A stretch of 64,000 nt of DNA from assembly GCA_934402375.1 (NCBI GenBank), contig CAKRUB010000007.1, positions 1 through 64,000 of the forward strand, read 5' to 3'. The notes under the pieces are model-generated. The model made no database searches. It was not told where the DNA came from and saw nothing but the letters and a program-made list of their open reading frames with translations. Of the stretch, positions 17,883 to 25,141 are shown piece after piece. Source of the stretch: an uncultured Acetatifactor sp. (lineage in GTDB: Bacteria > Bacillota > Clostridia > Lachnospirales > Lachnospiraceae). Numbering within the stretch: the stretch's first letter is position 1; each line of letters opens with the position of its first letter. A program made the position numbers and the translations under genes.

Positions 17883-18764
17883 ATGAGTGTTCAGGAGCTT
17901 AAGCCCATCAAGGAGGGCAAGGTACGCGAGATTTATGACAACGGAGACAGCCTGATCATGGTTGCCACGGACAGGATCAGCTGTTTCGATGTGATCCTTA
18001 ACAACAAGGTTGACAAGAAGGGCACGGTGCTGACCCAGATGTCAAAATTCTGGTTCGACATGACGCAGGACATCCTTCCGAATCATATGATTTCCGTGGA
18101 CGTCAACGATATGCCGGAGTTCTTCAGACAGGAGAAGTTTGACGGAAACAGCATGATGTGCAGAAAGCTGGAGATGCTGCCCATTGAGTGCATTGTGCGC
18201 GGCTACATCACGGGAAGCGGCTGGGCGAGCTACCAGAAGAACGGCACTGTCTGCGGCATTAAGCTCCCCGAGGGACTGAAGGAGTCCGATAAGCTGCCGG
18301 AGCCGATCTACACGCCGTCAACAAAGGCGGAGATCGGAGACCACGACGAAAATATCTCCTTCGAGCAGAGTGTTGACTACCTTGAGAAGCGTTTCCCCGG
18401 CAAGGGACAGGAATATGCGGAAAAGCTCCGCGATTATACAATCGCACTCTATAAGAAATGTGCGGAATATGCCCTGACAAGAGGCATTATCATCGCAGAT
18501 ACAAAGTTTGAGTTCGGACTGGACGAAAACGGCAATATTGTCCTCGGCGACGAGATGCTGACGCCGGACAGCTCGCGCTTCTGGCCTGCGGAAGGCTACG
18601 AGCCGGGGCATGCACAGCCCTCCTTCGACAAGCAGTTTGCCCGCGACTGGCTTACAAGCCATCCCGGCAACGACTGGACACTGCCGCAGGATATTGTTGA
18701 TAAGACCATCCAGAAATATCTGCAGGGCTACGAGCTTCTGACAGGTAAGCCGCTGGATAAATAA
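17883..18764 (+). CDS. purC: Phosphoribosylaminoimidazole-succinocarboxamide synthase
   Basis: 293 residues. It couples CAIR and aspartate with ATP to make SAICAR in purine synthesis. It begins LKPIKEGKVREIYDNGDSLIMVATDRISCFDV and carries IECIVRGYITGSGW, IIADTKFEFGLDENG and DEMLTPDSSRFWP, all strong SAICAR synthetase motifs. The ATG at 17883 is preceded by GGGGAAAACA. The frame runs 17 codons further up, but those lie in the repeat element. No other pur gene is next to it; mazG follows after 21 bases and is probably co-transcribed. Confidence 0.96.
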   Translation: MSVQELKPIKEGKVREIYDNGDSLIMVATDRISCFDVILNNKVDKKGTVLTQMSKFWFDMTQDILPNHMISVDVNDMPEFFRQEKFDGNSMMCRKLEMLPIECIVRGYITGSGWASYQKNGTVCGIKLPEGLKESDKLPEPIYTPSTKAEIGDHDENISFEQSVDYLEKRFPGKGQEYAEKLRDYTIALYKKCAEYALTRGIIIADTKFEFGLDENGNIVLGDEMLTPDSSRFWPAEGYEPGHAQPSFDKQFARDWLTSHPGNDWTLPQDIVDKTIQKYLQGYELLTGKPLDK

Positions 18765-18785
18765 GAACGGACAGGGAAGAGCCAG

Positions 18786-19211
18786 ATGAGAGAATATGAC
18801 GGTAAGACCTACGCGGAGGGTGATCCGCATACAATGGACGAGCTGGAGAAAATCGTCAGGATATTGAGAAGCCCGCAGGGCTGTGCCTGGGACAGAGAGC
18901 AGACGCATGAATCCCTGAAGGAATGTCTGACGGAGGAATCCGGCGAAGTCATACAGGCGATTGACAATCAGGATGATGCGAACCTGTGTGAGGAGCTGGG
19001 CGATCTTCTTTTGCAGGTGCTTCTCCACAGTGAGATAGCCAGAGAACGCGGCGCGTTTGCGTTCGGCGATGTCGTACAAGGGCTTTCTGACAAGCTGATC
19101 CGCAGACATCCCCATGTGTTCGGCGATGTGAAGCAGCCGGACAACCCGGAGGAGGCGCTGGCGCTCTGGAAGGAAATCAAGCGCATGGAAAAGGAAAGAA
19201 AAGCAAACTAA
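18786..19211 (+). CDS. mazG: MazG nucleotide pyrophosphohydrolase, single domain
   Basis: 141 residues. CAWDREQTHESLKECLTEESGEVIQAI and LCEELGDLLLQVLLHSEIA are the MazG metal-binding ExxE and ExxD helices. KLIRRHPHVFGDV follows, as in the N-terminal half of E. coli MazG. It hydrolyses nucleoside triphosphates to monophosphates plus pyrophosphate, a house-cleaning role. The E. coli protein has two such domains; this one has one, as in many Clostridia. The stop overlaps the stop of the convergent araC-type gene. Confidence 0.9.
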   Translation: MREYDGKTYAEGDPHTMDELEKIVRILRSPQGCAWDREQTHESLKECLTEESGEVIQAIDNQDDANLCEELGDLLLQVLLHSEIARERGAFAFGDVVQGLSDKLIRRHPHVFGDVKQPDNPEEALALWKEIKRMEKERKAN

Positions 19212-20065
19212 GAGATGCTGAGGTTGGCGTATTTCTTCGGAGATACGCCAACTGCTTTTGTGAACGCCTTAAAGAAGTTGCTGTAATCGCCAAAGCCGCT
19301 TTTTTCAAATGCCTCGTTGACCCCGGCGCCGTCGTTCAACAGTGCCTTTGCGATGCTGATGCGGCGGGCGGTGACGTATTTCCCGATGGTCGTGCCGGTT
19401 GCCTGCTTGAAGATACGGCAGATATAGGACTCGCTCAGGAAGAAATGCTCCGCAAGCTCCGAGACCGTGATCGGCTGACCGATGTTGCGGTTGATATATG
19501 CCAGAATATCATCCACCTGATGATTGTACTTGAAGGCGTTTTCATCCTCTGCGCCCGCGTTGGCGTTGGAGAGCGTGTTAATCATGACGAGGAGCTCCAT
19601 AAAGGCGGCCTGCTCGATGATGTCATGCGCATAGCCCTTGGCTGAGGTGATCTTGTTGACAAAGTACAGGAAGCGTTTCTGCTGCTCCCGGTTGAGGGAG
19701 AGCTTATGCTGGAAGGAAGCGCCGCGGTTTGTAAAGCAGTAGTCCAGATCGGTCTCCGGCGTGGAGATTCGCTTGGTATAGTCCGGGCAGACGGACAGCA
19801 CAATCCGCTCATGAAGCTGATTGTCAATCTGGGTCAGCTTATGGCTCTCATATTGGTTGATTATGAAAAGATCTCCGGGCGAGATCGAATAAAAGCGGTT
19901 GTCGATCAAAAACTGCTTTCCGCCCGAGATGGAGTAATAGAGCTCGTAACAGTCATGGATATGCATATCCATGGCTTTTTCTTCTTTATAGAGATGTGCG
20001 ATGGAAAATGTGCGCGTGCGCTGGCAGTTATCGATCGCAACCTTGCAGGATGTCACCTCGTCCAT
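19208..20065 (-). CDS. AraC family transcriptional regulator of the uronate operon
   Basis: 285 residues. The N-terminal half is a cupin-type sensor (MHIHDCYELYYSISGGKQFLID, SPGDLFIINQYESHKL). The C-terminal half has two helix-turn-helix units (ITVSELAEHFFLSESYICRIFKQATG and VNEAFEKSGFGDYSNFFKAF). It is divergent from kduI, with 218 bases between the start codons, and the intergenic region holds two palindromes. It probably activates the kdu-kdgK genes in response to a uronate intermediate. That link rests on gene position. Confidence 0.9.
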   Translation of the reverse strand: MDEVTSCKVAIDNCQRTRTFSIAHLYKEEKAMDMHIHDCYELYYSISGGKQFLIDNRFYSISPGDLFIINQYESHKLTQIDNQLHERIVLSVCPDYTKRISTPETDLDYCFTNRGASFQHKLSLNREQQKRFLYFVNKITSAKGYAHDIIEQAAFMELLVMINTLSNANAGAEDENAFKYNHQVDDILAYINRNIGQPITVSELAEHFFLSESYICRIFKQATGTTIGKYVTARRISIAKALLNDGAGVNEAFEKSGFGDYSNFFKAFTKAVGVSPKKYANLSIS

Positions 20066-20182
20066 TGAAAGTCACCTCACTGTTTTCCTGAAATCTTCTT
20101 ACATAGCTAAAGCATAAATCAAAAGTTCAAAATATGCAAGAATTTGAGACGGATTTGAATAGATTTGGAGAATCTTTTCTAT

Positions 20183-20199
20183 TATACTGTATTTACAGT
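20183..20199 (+). promoter_or_regulatory. -10 box overlapped by operator-like palindrome upstream of kduI
   Basis: TATACT at 20183-20188 is a plausible -10. The perfect palindrome ACTGTA-TT-TACAGT (20186-20199) overlaps its right end. A repressor or regulator bound here would cover the promoter. Confidence 0.55.
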
Positions 20200-20212
20200 G
20201 CCGGAGGAGATA

Positions 20213-20242
20213 TGGTATACTGTCAGCACTTACAGTATACCA
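20213..20242 (+). promoter_or_regulatory. 11-bp inverted repeat operator in the kduI leader
   Basis: TGGTATACTGT (20213-20223) and ACAGTATACCA (20232-20242) are perfect mates with an 8-nt spacer. They share the ACTGT/ACAGT half-site with the palindrome at 20186-20199. This suggests one dimeric regulator binding twice. Alternatively it could act as an mRNA hairpin. Confidence 0.65.
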
Positions 20243-20283
20243 CATCTATAACGGCATCAAAAAGGAAGGAGAGGTGTAGCAAA

Positions 20284-21144
20284 GTGGAACTTAGAACAGC
20301 AGTATCCCCCAGAGACGTCAAGCATTATACGACGGAGCGCCTGAGGGAGGAATTTCTGATTCAGAATCTTTTTGTGCCCGATGAGATCAAACTGGTGTAC
20401 AGCCATATTGACAGAATTATTACAGGGGCGGCTGTACCGGTGGAACCGATTGTTCTGACTGCGGGGGACGAGCTCCGCGCAGAGTATTTCTGCCAGAGAA
20501 GAGAGCTTGGCGTCATCAACATCGGCGGTGCAGGAAAGATCACTGTTGACGGGAGGGTGTACAAGGTAGGCTTCAAGGAGGCTATGTACATAGGCATGGG
20601 CTCGAAGGACATCACCTTTGAGAGCGAAGACCCTGAGAAGCCGGCGAAATTCTATCTGAATTCGGCACCGGCACACAGAACCTGCCCTACCGTGCTGATC
20701 AAGCCGGAGGGAACGCCGGAGGAAGGCGTTGTGATCGTTAAGCCGGAGAACAAGGTAGAACTCGGTACGTTGGAGGACGCCAACCACAGAGTGATCTGCA
20801 AATACATTCTGCCGGGACAGGTGGAGAGCTGTCAGCTGGAGATGGGAATGACGAAGCTCGAGCCGGGAAGTGTGTGGAATACGATGCCCTGCCATACGCA
20901 TGACAGACGAATGGAGGTGTATCTCTATTTTGAGATGCCGGAGGATGCCTTTGTTATGCACTATATGGGAGAGCCCAATGAGACGCGCCACATTGTCATG
21001 AGAAACGAGGAGGCAGTGATTTCGCCGAGCTGGTCGATTCATTCCGGCTGTGGTTCCAGAGCTTATACATTCATATGGGGCATGGTTGGCGAGAATCAGG
21101 ATTTTGACGACATGGACGGCGTTGCAATGAAAGATCTGATGTAA
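20284..21144 (+). CDS. kduI: 5-dehydro-4-deoxy-D-glucuronate isomerase
   Basis: 286 residues from the GTG at 20284, chosen because the protein then begins VELRTAVSPRDVKHYTTERL as KduI does, and GGAGAGG lies just upstream. It is a cupin isomerase turning 5-keto-4-deoxyuronate (from unsaturated pectin or glycosaminoglycan oligomers) into 2,5-diketo-3-deoxygluconate. The metal site is visible: PCHTHDRRMEVYLYF (His, His, Glu) and the distal His in SWSIHSGCGSRAYTFIWGM. It is first gene of the kduI-kduD-rpiB-eda-kdgK cluster. Confidence 0.95.
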   Translation: MELRTAVSPRDVKHYTTERLREEFLIQNLFVPDEIKLVYSHIDRIITGAAVPVEPIVLTAGDELRAEYFCQRRELGVINIGGAGKITVDGRVYKVGFKEAMYIGMGSKDITFESEDPEKPAKFYLNSAPAHRTCPTVLIKPEGTPEEGVVIVKPENKVELGTLEDANHRVICKYILPGQVESCQLEMGMTKLEPGSVWNTMPCHTHDRRMEVYLYFEMPEDAFVMHYMGEPNETRHIVMRNEEAVISPSWSIHSGCGSRAYTFIWGMVGENQDFDDMDGVAMKDLM

Positions 21145-21182
21145 GAGATACAGATAATAAAGAAAGAAAAGGAGATTAGACA

Positions 21183-21989
21183 ATGGGAAATTTCGTGAAT
21201 TGTTTTTCACTTGAAGGTAAGGTAGCCCTTGTGACAGGAGCTTCCTATGGAATCGGTTTTGCAATTGCTTCTGCGTTTGCCGAGGCTGGCGCAACCATCG
21301 TATTTAATGACATCAAGCAGGAACTTGTAGACAAGGGACTGGCAGCTTATGCGGAGAAAGGCATCAAGGCACATGGTTATGTCTGCGATGTGACCGACGA
21401 GGCGGCTGTCAATGCACTCGTTGCCCAGATCGAAAAGGAAGTCGGCGTGATCGACATTCTCGTAAATAACGCGGGAATCATCAAGAGAATCCCGATGACG
21501 GAGATGACGGCAGCAGAGTTCAGACAGGTAATCGATGTCGATCTGAATGCACCCTTCATCGTGTCTAAGGCAGTTATCCCTTCCATGATCAAGAAGGGTC
21601 ACGGAAAGATCATCAACATCTGCTCCATGATGTCCGAACTGGGACGTGAGACAGTGTCCGCATATGCAGCGGCAAAGGGCGGACTGAAGATGCTGACAAA
21701 GAATATCTGTTCCGAGTACGGCCAGTACAACATTCAGTGTAACGGTATCGGACCCGGTTATATCGAGACACCCCAGACAGCGCCTCTGCGCGAGATTCAG
21801 CCCGATGGCAGCAGACATCCCTTCGACCAGTTCATCTGCGCGAAGACGCCTGCAAACAGATGGCTGAAGCCCGAGGAGCTGGCAGGCCCCGCAGTGTTCC
21901 TTGCTTCCGACGCTTCGGATGCGGTCAACGGACATATTCTGTATGTGGACGGCGGTATTCTGGCTTACATCGGAAAGCAGCCCGGCTGA
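21183..21989 (+). CDS. kduD: 2-dehydro-3-deoxy-D-gluconate 5-dehydrogenase (SDR)
   Basis: 268 residues, a classical short-chain dehydrogenase: TGASYGIG (cofactor loop), NNAG, catalytic Ser in ICSMMSELGRE, and Y-A-A-A-K in VSAYAAAKGG. Context assigns it to reducing 2,5-diketo-3-deoxygluconate to 2-keto-3-deoxygluconate. By sequence alone it could also be called gluconate 5-dehydrogenase. It is 38 bases after kduI, with an AAAGGAG ribosome site. Confidence 0.88.
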   Translation: MGNFVNCFSLEGKVALVTGASYGIGFAIASAFAEAGATIVFNDIKQELVDKGLAAYAEKGIKAHGYVCDVTDEAAVNALVAQIEKEVGVIDILVNNAGIIKRIPMTEMTAAEFRQVIDVDLNAPFIVSKAVIPSMIKKGHGKIINICSMMSELGRETVSAYAAAKGGLKMLTKNICSEYGQYNIQCNGIGPGYIETPQTAPLREIQPDGSRHPFDQFICAKTPANRWLKPEELAGPAVFLASDASDAVNGHILYVDGGILAYIGKQPG

Positions 21990-22016
21990 TAGAAGGAAAA
22001 TCGGAGGAGAGTTTTC

Positions 22017-22655
22017 ATGAAGATAGCATTGATTAACGAGAACAGTCAGGCAGCGAAGAACGAGATGATCTGCGCTACCCTGAAAAAGGTTGTGGAGCCG
22101 ATGGGACACGAGGTGTTCAACTACGGAATGTGCGGCGCTGAGGATCCGAACTCCTTAACCTATGTCCAGAACGGTATTCTGGCAGCAGTCCTTCTGAATT
22201 CGGGAGCGGCTGATTATGTAATTACAGGCTGTGGAACAGGTGAGGGAGCCATGCTGGCATGCAATTCCTTCCCGAAGGTGCTCTGCGGACATATTGAGTC
22301 TCCGCTGGATGCTTATCTGTTCTCACAGGTAAACGACGGAAACTGTGTGGCGCTTCCCTTTGCGGAGAATTTCGGCTGGGGCGGAGAACTGAATTTACAG
22401 TACATCTTTGAGAAGCTCTTCTGCGCACCTGGCGGCGGTGGCTATCCGCCCGAGAGAGTAGAGCCTGAGCAGAGAAATAAGAAAATACTGGATAAAGTGA
22501 AGGAAGTAACGCATACTGATATGGTGACGATCCTGAAAAATCTGGATCGGGAGCTGGTAAAGGGCGCTTTGTCCGGTGAGAAGTTTAAGGAATACTTCTG
22601 GACAAACTGTAAGTGTGACAAGATCGCAGAGGCAGTAAAAGAGGTTCTGGCATAA
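22017..22655 (+). CDS. RpiB/LacA/LacB family sugar isomerase (DhuI-like candidate)
   Basis: 212 residues. MKIALINENSQAAKNEMICATL, then GAADYVITGCGTGEGAMLACN and HIESPLDAYLFSQVNDGNCVALP, match the RpiB/LacAB fold. The C-terminus is about 60 residues longer than ribose-5-phosphate isomerase B. In streptococci an RpiB-fold enzyme, DhuI, performs the same 4-deoxyuronate isomerisation as KduI. Its place between kduD and the KDPG aldolase gene suggests that role here. The exact substrate is inferred, since kduI is also present. Confidence 0.82.
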   Translation: MKIALINENSQAAKNEMICATLKKVVEPMGHEVFNYGMCGAEDPNSLTYVQNGILAAVLLNSGAADYVITGCGTGEGAMLACNSFPKVLCGHIESPLDAYLFSQVNDGNCVALPFAENFGWGGELNLQYIFEKLFCAPGGGGYPPERVEPEQRNKKILDKVKEVTHTDMVTILKNLDRELVKGALSGEKFKEYFWTNCKCDKIAEAVKEVLA

Positions 22656-22714
22656 GCGGAGCCTGAAAAAATAAAGACGCATGACAGATGATGCAGAATG
22701 GAGAGTAGGTTGGT

Positions 22715-23674
22715 ATGAACGCAGTTTTAGAGCAGATCAGCAAAATCGGTATTGTTCCGGTGGTAAAGATTGACCGCGAGGAGGATGCACTTCCTCTGGC
22801 AAAGGCACTTTGCGCGGGCGGACTTCCCTGTGCGGAGGTAACGTTCCGGACCAGTGCGGCAGCGGGCGCAATCAAGATCATGACTGAGAATTTCCCCGAG
22901 ATGTGTGTGGGCGCAGGCACTGTTCTGAATGCAGAGCAGGTGGATGCGGCTGTTGCGGCAGGGGCAAAATTCATTGTCAGCCCCGGATTGAACCCCAGAA
23001 CGGTAAAGTATTGTATTGAGAAGGGTGTTCCGATCACTCCCGGTACTTCCAGCCCGTCCGACATTGAACAGGCGATTGAACTGGGACTTGATGTGGTAAA
23101 ATTCTTCCCGGCAGAGCAGTCTGGCGGCCTTGCAAAGATTAAGGCAATGGCGGCGCCTTATGTCAATATGAAGTTCATGCCTACGGGCGGAATCAATGCA
23201 AAGAACCTGACTTCTTACCTCGACTTCCCGAAGATCATCGCGTGCGGCGGTTCGTGGATGGTGCCCGGCGACCTGATCAATGAGGGCGCATGGGACAAGA
23301 TTGAGGCATTGACAAGAGAGGCTGTACAGACGATGCTCGGCTTTGAACTGGCTCATGTGGGTATCAACGCAGCGAATGAGGAGGAAGCGATGAAGGCGGC
23401 GAACCGCTTTGCATTCCTGTTTGGTATGCCTGCCAAGGTCGGAAACAGCTCTATTTTCTCGGGAACAGCTGTCGAAGTTATGAAGCAGCCGTTCAAGGGC
23501 AAGAACGGACATATTGCGATCCGCACAAATTATATCGAGAGAGCTGTGAATTACATGACGACGGTTCTCGGCGTGGAATTTGAGGAGCCCAAGAAGGATG
23601 ACAAGGGTAAATACAAGGCGATTTACCTGAAGGAAGAGGTAGGCGGCTTCGCTGTACACCTTGTCCAGAAATAA
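22715..23674 (+). CDS. eda: KDPG aldolase fused to a C-terminal VOC (glyoxalase-like) domain
   Basis: 319 residues. Residues 1-210 are 2-keto-3-deoxy-6-phosphogluconate aldolase: VPVVKI, EVTFRT with Glu41, PGTSSPSD, and the Schiff-base lysine K129 in VVKFFPAE. It splits KDPG into pyruvate and glyceraldehyde-3-phosphate. Residues about 211-319 (ELAHVGINAANEEEAM, then KGKNGHIAIRTNYIERAVNYM and GGFAVHLVQK) form a vicinal-oxygen-chelate domain, a metal-binding fold used for isomerases and lyases. What the added domain does is not known; it may act on a keto-sugar in the same pathway. Confidence 0.88.
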   Translation: MNAVLEQISKIGIVPVVKIDREEDALPLAKALCAGGLPCAEVTFRTSAAAGAIKIMTENFPEMCVGAGTVLNAEQVDAAVAAGAKFIVSPGLNPRTVKYCIEKGVPITPGTSSPSDIEQAIELGLDVVKFFPAEQSGGLAKIKAMAAPYVNMKFMPTGGINAKNLTSYLDFPKIIACGGSWMVPGDLINEGAWDKIEALTREAVQTMLGFELAHVGINAANEEEAMKAANRFAFLFGMPAKVGNSSIFSGTAVEVMKQPFKGKNGHIAIRTNYIERAVNYMTTVLGVEFEEPKKDDKGKYKAIYLKEEVGGFAVHLVQK

Positions 23675-23681
23675 ATCAGTA

Positions 23682-23879
23682 ATTACGAAACTTGTGTTTC
23701 TGCAAGTGACGTTGCCCCAAATGCACAGACCACCGCAGGCACGCTTGCGCTACCTTCCGCTCGCAACGGTGCGTAAGATGTCATAATACGCCATCTAAGC
23801 ACCGGCGGCTCCAGAGTGCACTGCTTGCGGTCAGGTGCATTCCGTGCAACTGTTATTTGAGATTTTCCGGTTTCGCAAT
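23682..23879. repeat. 198-bp near-palindromic element inside the uronate operon
   Basis: The ends are near-mates: ATTACGAAAC (23682-23691) and the complement of GTTTCGCAAT (23870-23879). Moving inward, both arms have a 19-nt unmatched stretch, then GTTGC....AATGCAC on each arm. The centre is a hairpin: CGGTGCGTAAGATG (23767-23780) against CATCTAAGCACCG (23792-23804). It fills the eda-kdgK gap. It may be a MITE-like insertion or a large RNA structure. Confidence 0.75.
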
Positions 23880-23918
23880 CGCCTAAATAAAACAGAAAGA
23901 AGAGAGGAATACAAAGCA

Positions 23919-24950
23919 ATGGCAAAGGTTATTACCATGGGTGAGATCATGCTGAGACTGTCCACCCCGAATTTTGAGAAGTTTATTCAGGCTGACGAGT
24001 TTGACATCAACTACGGTGGCGGAGAGGCCAACGTAGCGGTATCTCTGGCAAACTACGGACATGACGCAGAGTTCGTGACAGCAGTTCCGAACAATGAGAT
24101 TGGTGAGTGCGCGGTGGCTGCACTGAGAAAGTACAATGTGGGAACAAAGCACATCGCAAAGTGCGGCGAGAGACTGGGTATCTATTTCCTTGAGAGCGGT
24201 TCTTCCATGAGACCGTCCAAGGTTGTATACGACAGAGCACATTCTTCCATTTCCACGGCGACGGCTGCGGACTTTGACTTTGACGATATTTTCAAGGATG
24301 CAGACTGGTTCCACTTCACAGGAATCACCCCTGCTGTGTCCGACGCGGCAGCAGTGCTGACGGAGGAGGCTCTGAAGGCAGCAAAGAAGCACGGTGTAAA
24401 GGTTTCCGTTGACCTGAACTTCCGAAAGAAGCTCTGGACCTCTGAGAAGGCACAGAAGGTGATGAAGAACCTGATGCAGTATGTTGATGTCTGCATCGGT
24501 AACGAGGAGGACGCAGAGCTGGTGCTGGGATATAAGCCCGGCAAGACGGATGTGACAAGCGGCGATCTCGAGCTGGCTGGCTATAAGTCCATCTTTGAGC
24601 AGATGGTTGCGGACTATAACTTTGAGTACTGCATCTCCTCCCTGCGTGTCAGCCATTCCGCATCCGACAACGGCTGGTCGGCATGTATCTACTCCAGAGA
24701 TACCAAGGAATTTTATCATTCCAAGGAGTACAGCATCCATCCTATCGTTGACCGTGTGGGCGGCGGCGATTCCTTTGCGGGCGGCGTGATCTGCGGTATG
24801 CTGGACGGAAAGAACTTCAAGGATGCGCTTGAGTTCGGCGTTGCGGCATCTGCCCTGAAGCACACAATCCCCGGCGACTTCAACCTTGTTTCCAGAAAGG
24901 AAGTCGAGACACTGGCTGGCGGCGACGCATCCGGCCGTGTACAGAGATAA
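23919..24950 (+). CDS. kdgK: 2-keto-3-deoxygluconate kinase (PfkB family)
   Basis: 343 residues from the ATG at 23919 (ribosome site AGAGAGG). The frame continues upstream but into the palindromic element. It has the PfkB layout: GEIMLRLSTPNFEKF and YGGGEANVAVSLANYG at the N-terminus, and VDRVGGGDSFAGGVICGML at the C-terminus with the catalytic Asp in GGGDSF. It phosphorylates KDG to KDPG for the aldolase encoded upstream. UxuA at 48 kb also yields KDG, so both uronate routes meet here. Last gene of the operon. Confidence 0.92.
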   Translation: MAKVITMGEIMLRLSTPNFEKFIQADEFDINYGGGEANVAVSLANYGHDAEFVTAVPNNEIGECAVAALRKYNVGTKHIAKCGERLGIYFLESGSSMRPSKVVYDRAHSSISTATAADFDFDDIFKDADWFHFTGITPAVSDAAAVLTEEALKAAKKHGVKVSVDLNFRKKLWTSEKAQKVMKNLMQYVDVCIGNEEDAELVLGYKPGKTDVTSGDLELAGYKSIFEQMVADYNFEYCISSLRVSHSASDNGWSACIYSRDTKEFYHSKEYSIHPIVDRVGGGDSFAGGVICGMLDGKNFKDALEFGVAASALKHTIPGDFNLVSRKEVETLAGGDASGRVQR

Positions 24951-24987
24951 AAGAAGGACAAAATCGAAAAGTATATAAAAGCACCCC

Positions 24988-25023
24988 AAATACCCGTGGC
25001 ATCCGCTGCGGGTATTTCTTTTT
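24988..25023 (+). terminator. Intrinsic terminator of the kdu-kdgK operon
   Basis: AAATACCCG (24988-24996) and CGGGTATTT (25009-25017) form a 9-bp stem, followed by CTTTTTTG. Confidence 0.88.
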
Positions 25024-25141
25024 GCAAAAATATAGAAAAACGTAATATTTCCGTTTGATACACTTAAGATACAAAGGGGGCATATCGTGCTACTGTATTT
25101 AAAGGATGCCGGGAAAACGGCATCCGAAGGAGGTAATGGTT

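Noticed and set aside
20257..21294. 345-codon minus-strand frame opposite kduI
   Set aside because: KduI is clear on the plus strand; the reverse frame is His/Arg/Leu-rich, as shadows are, and crosses the kduI-kduD gap.
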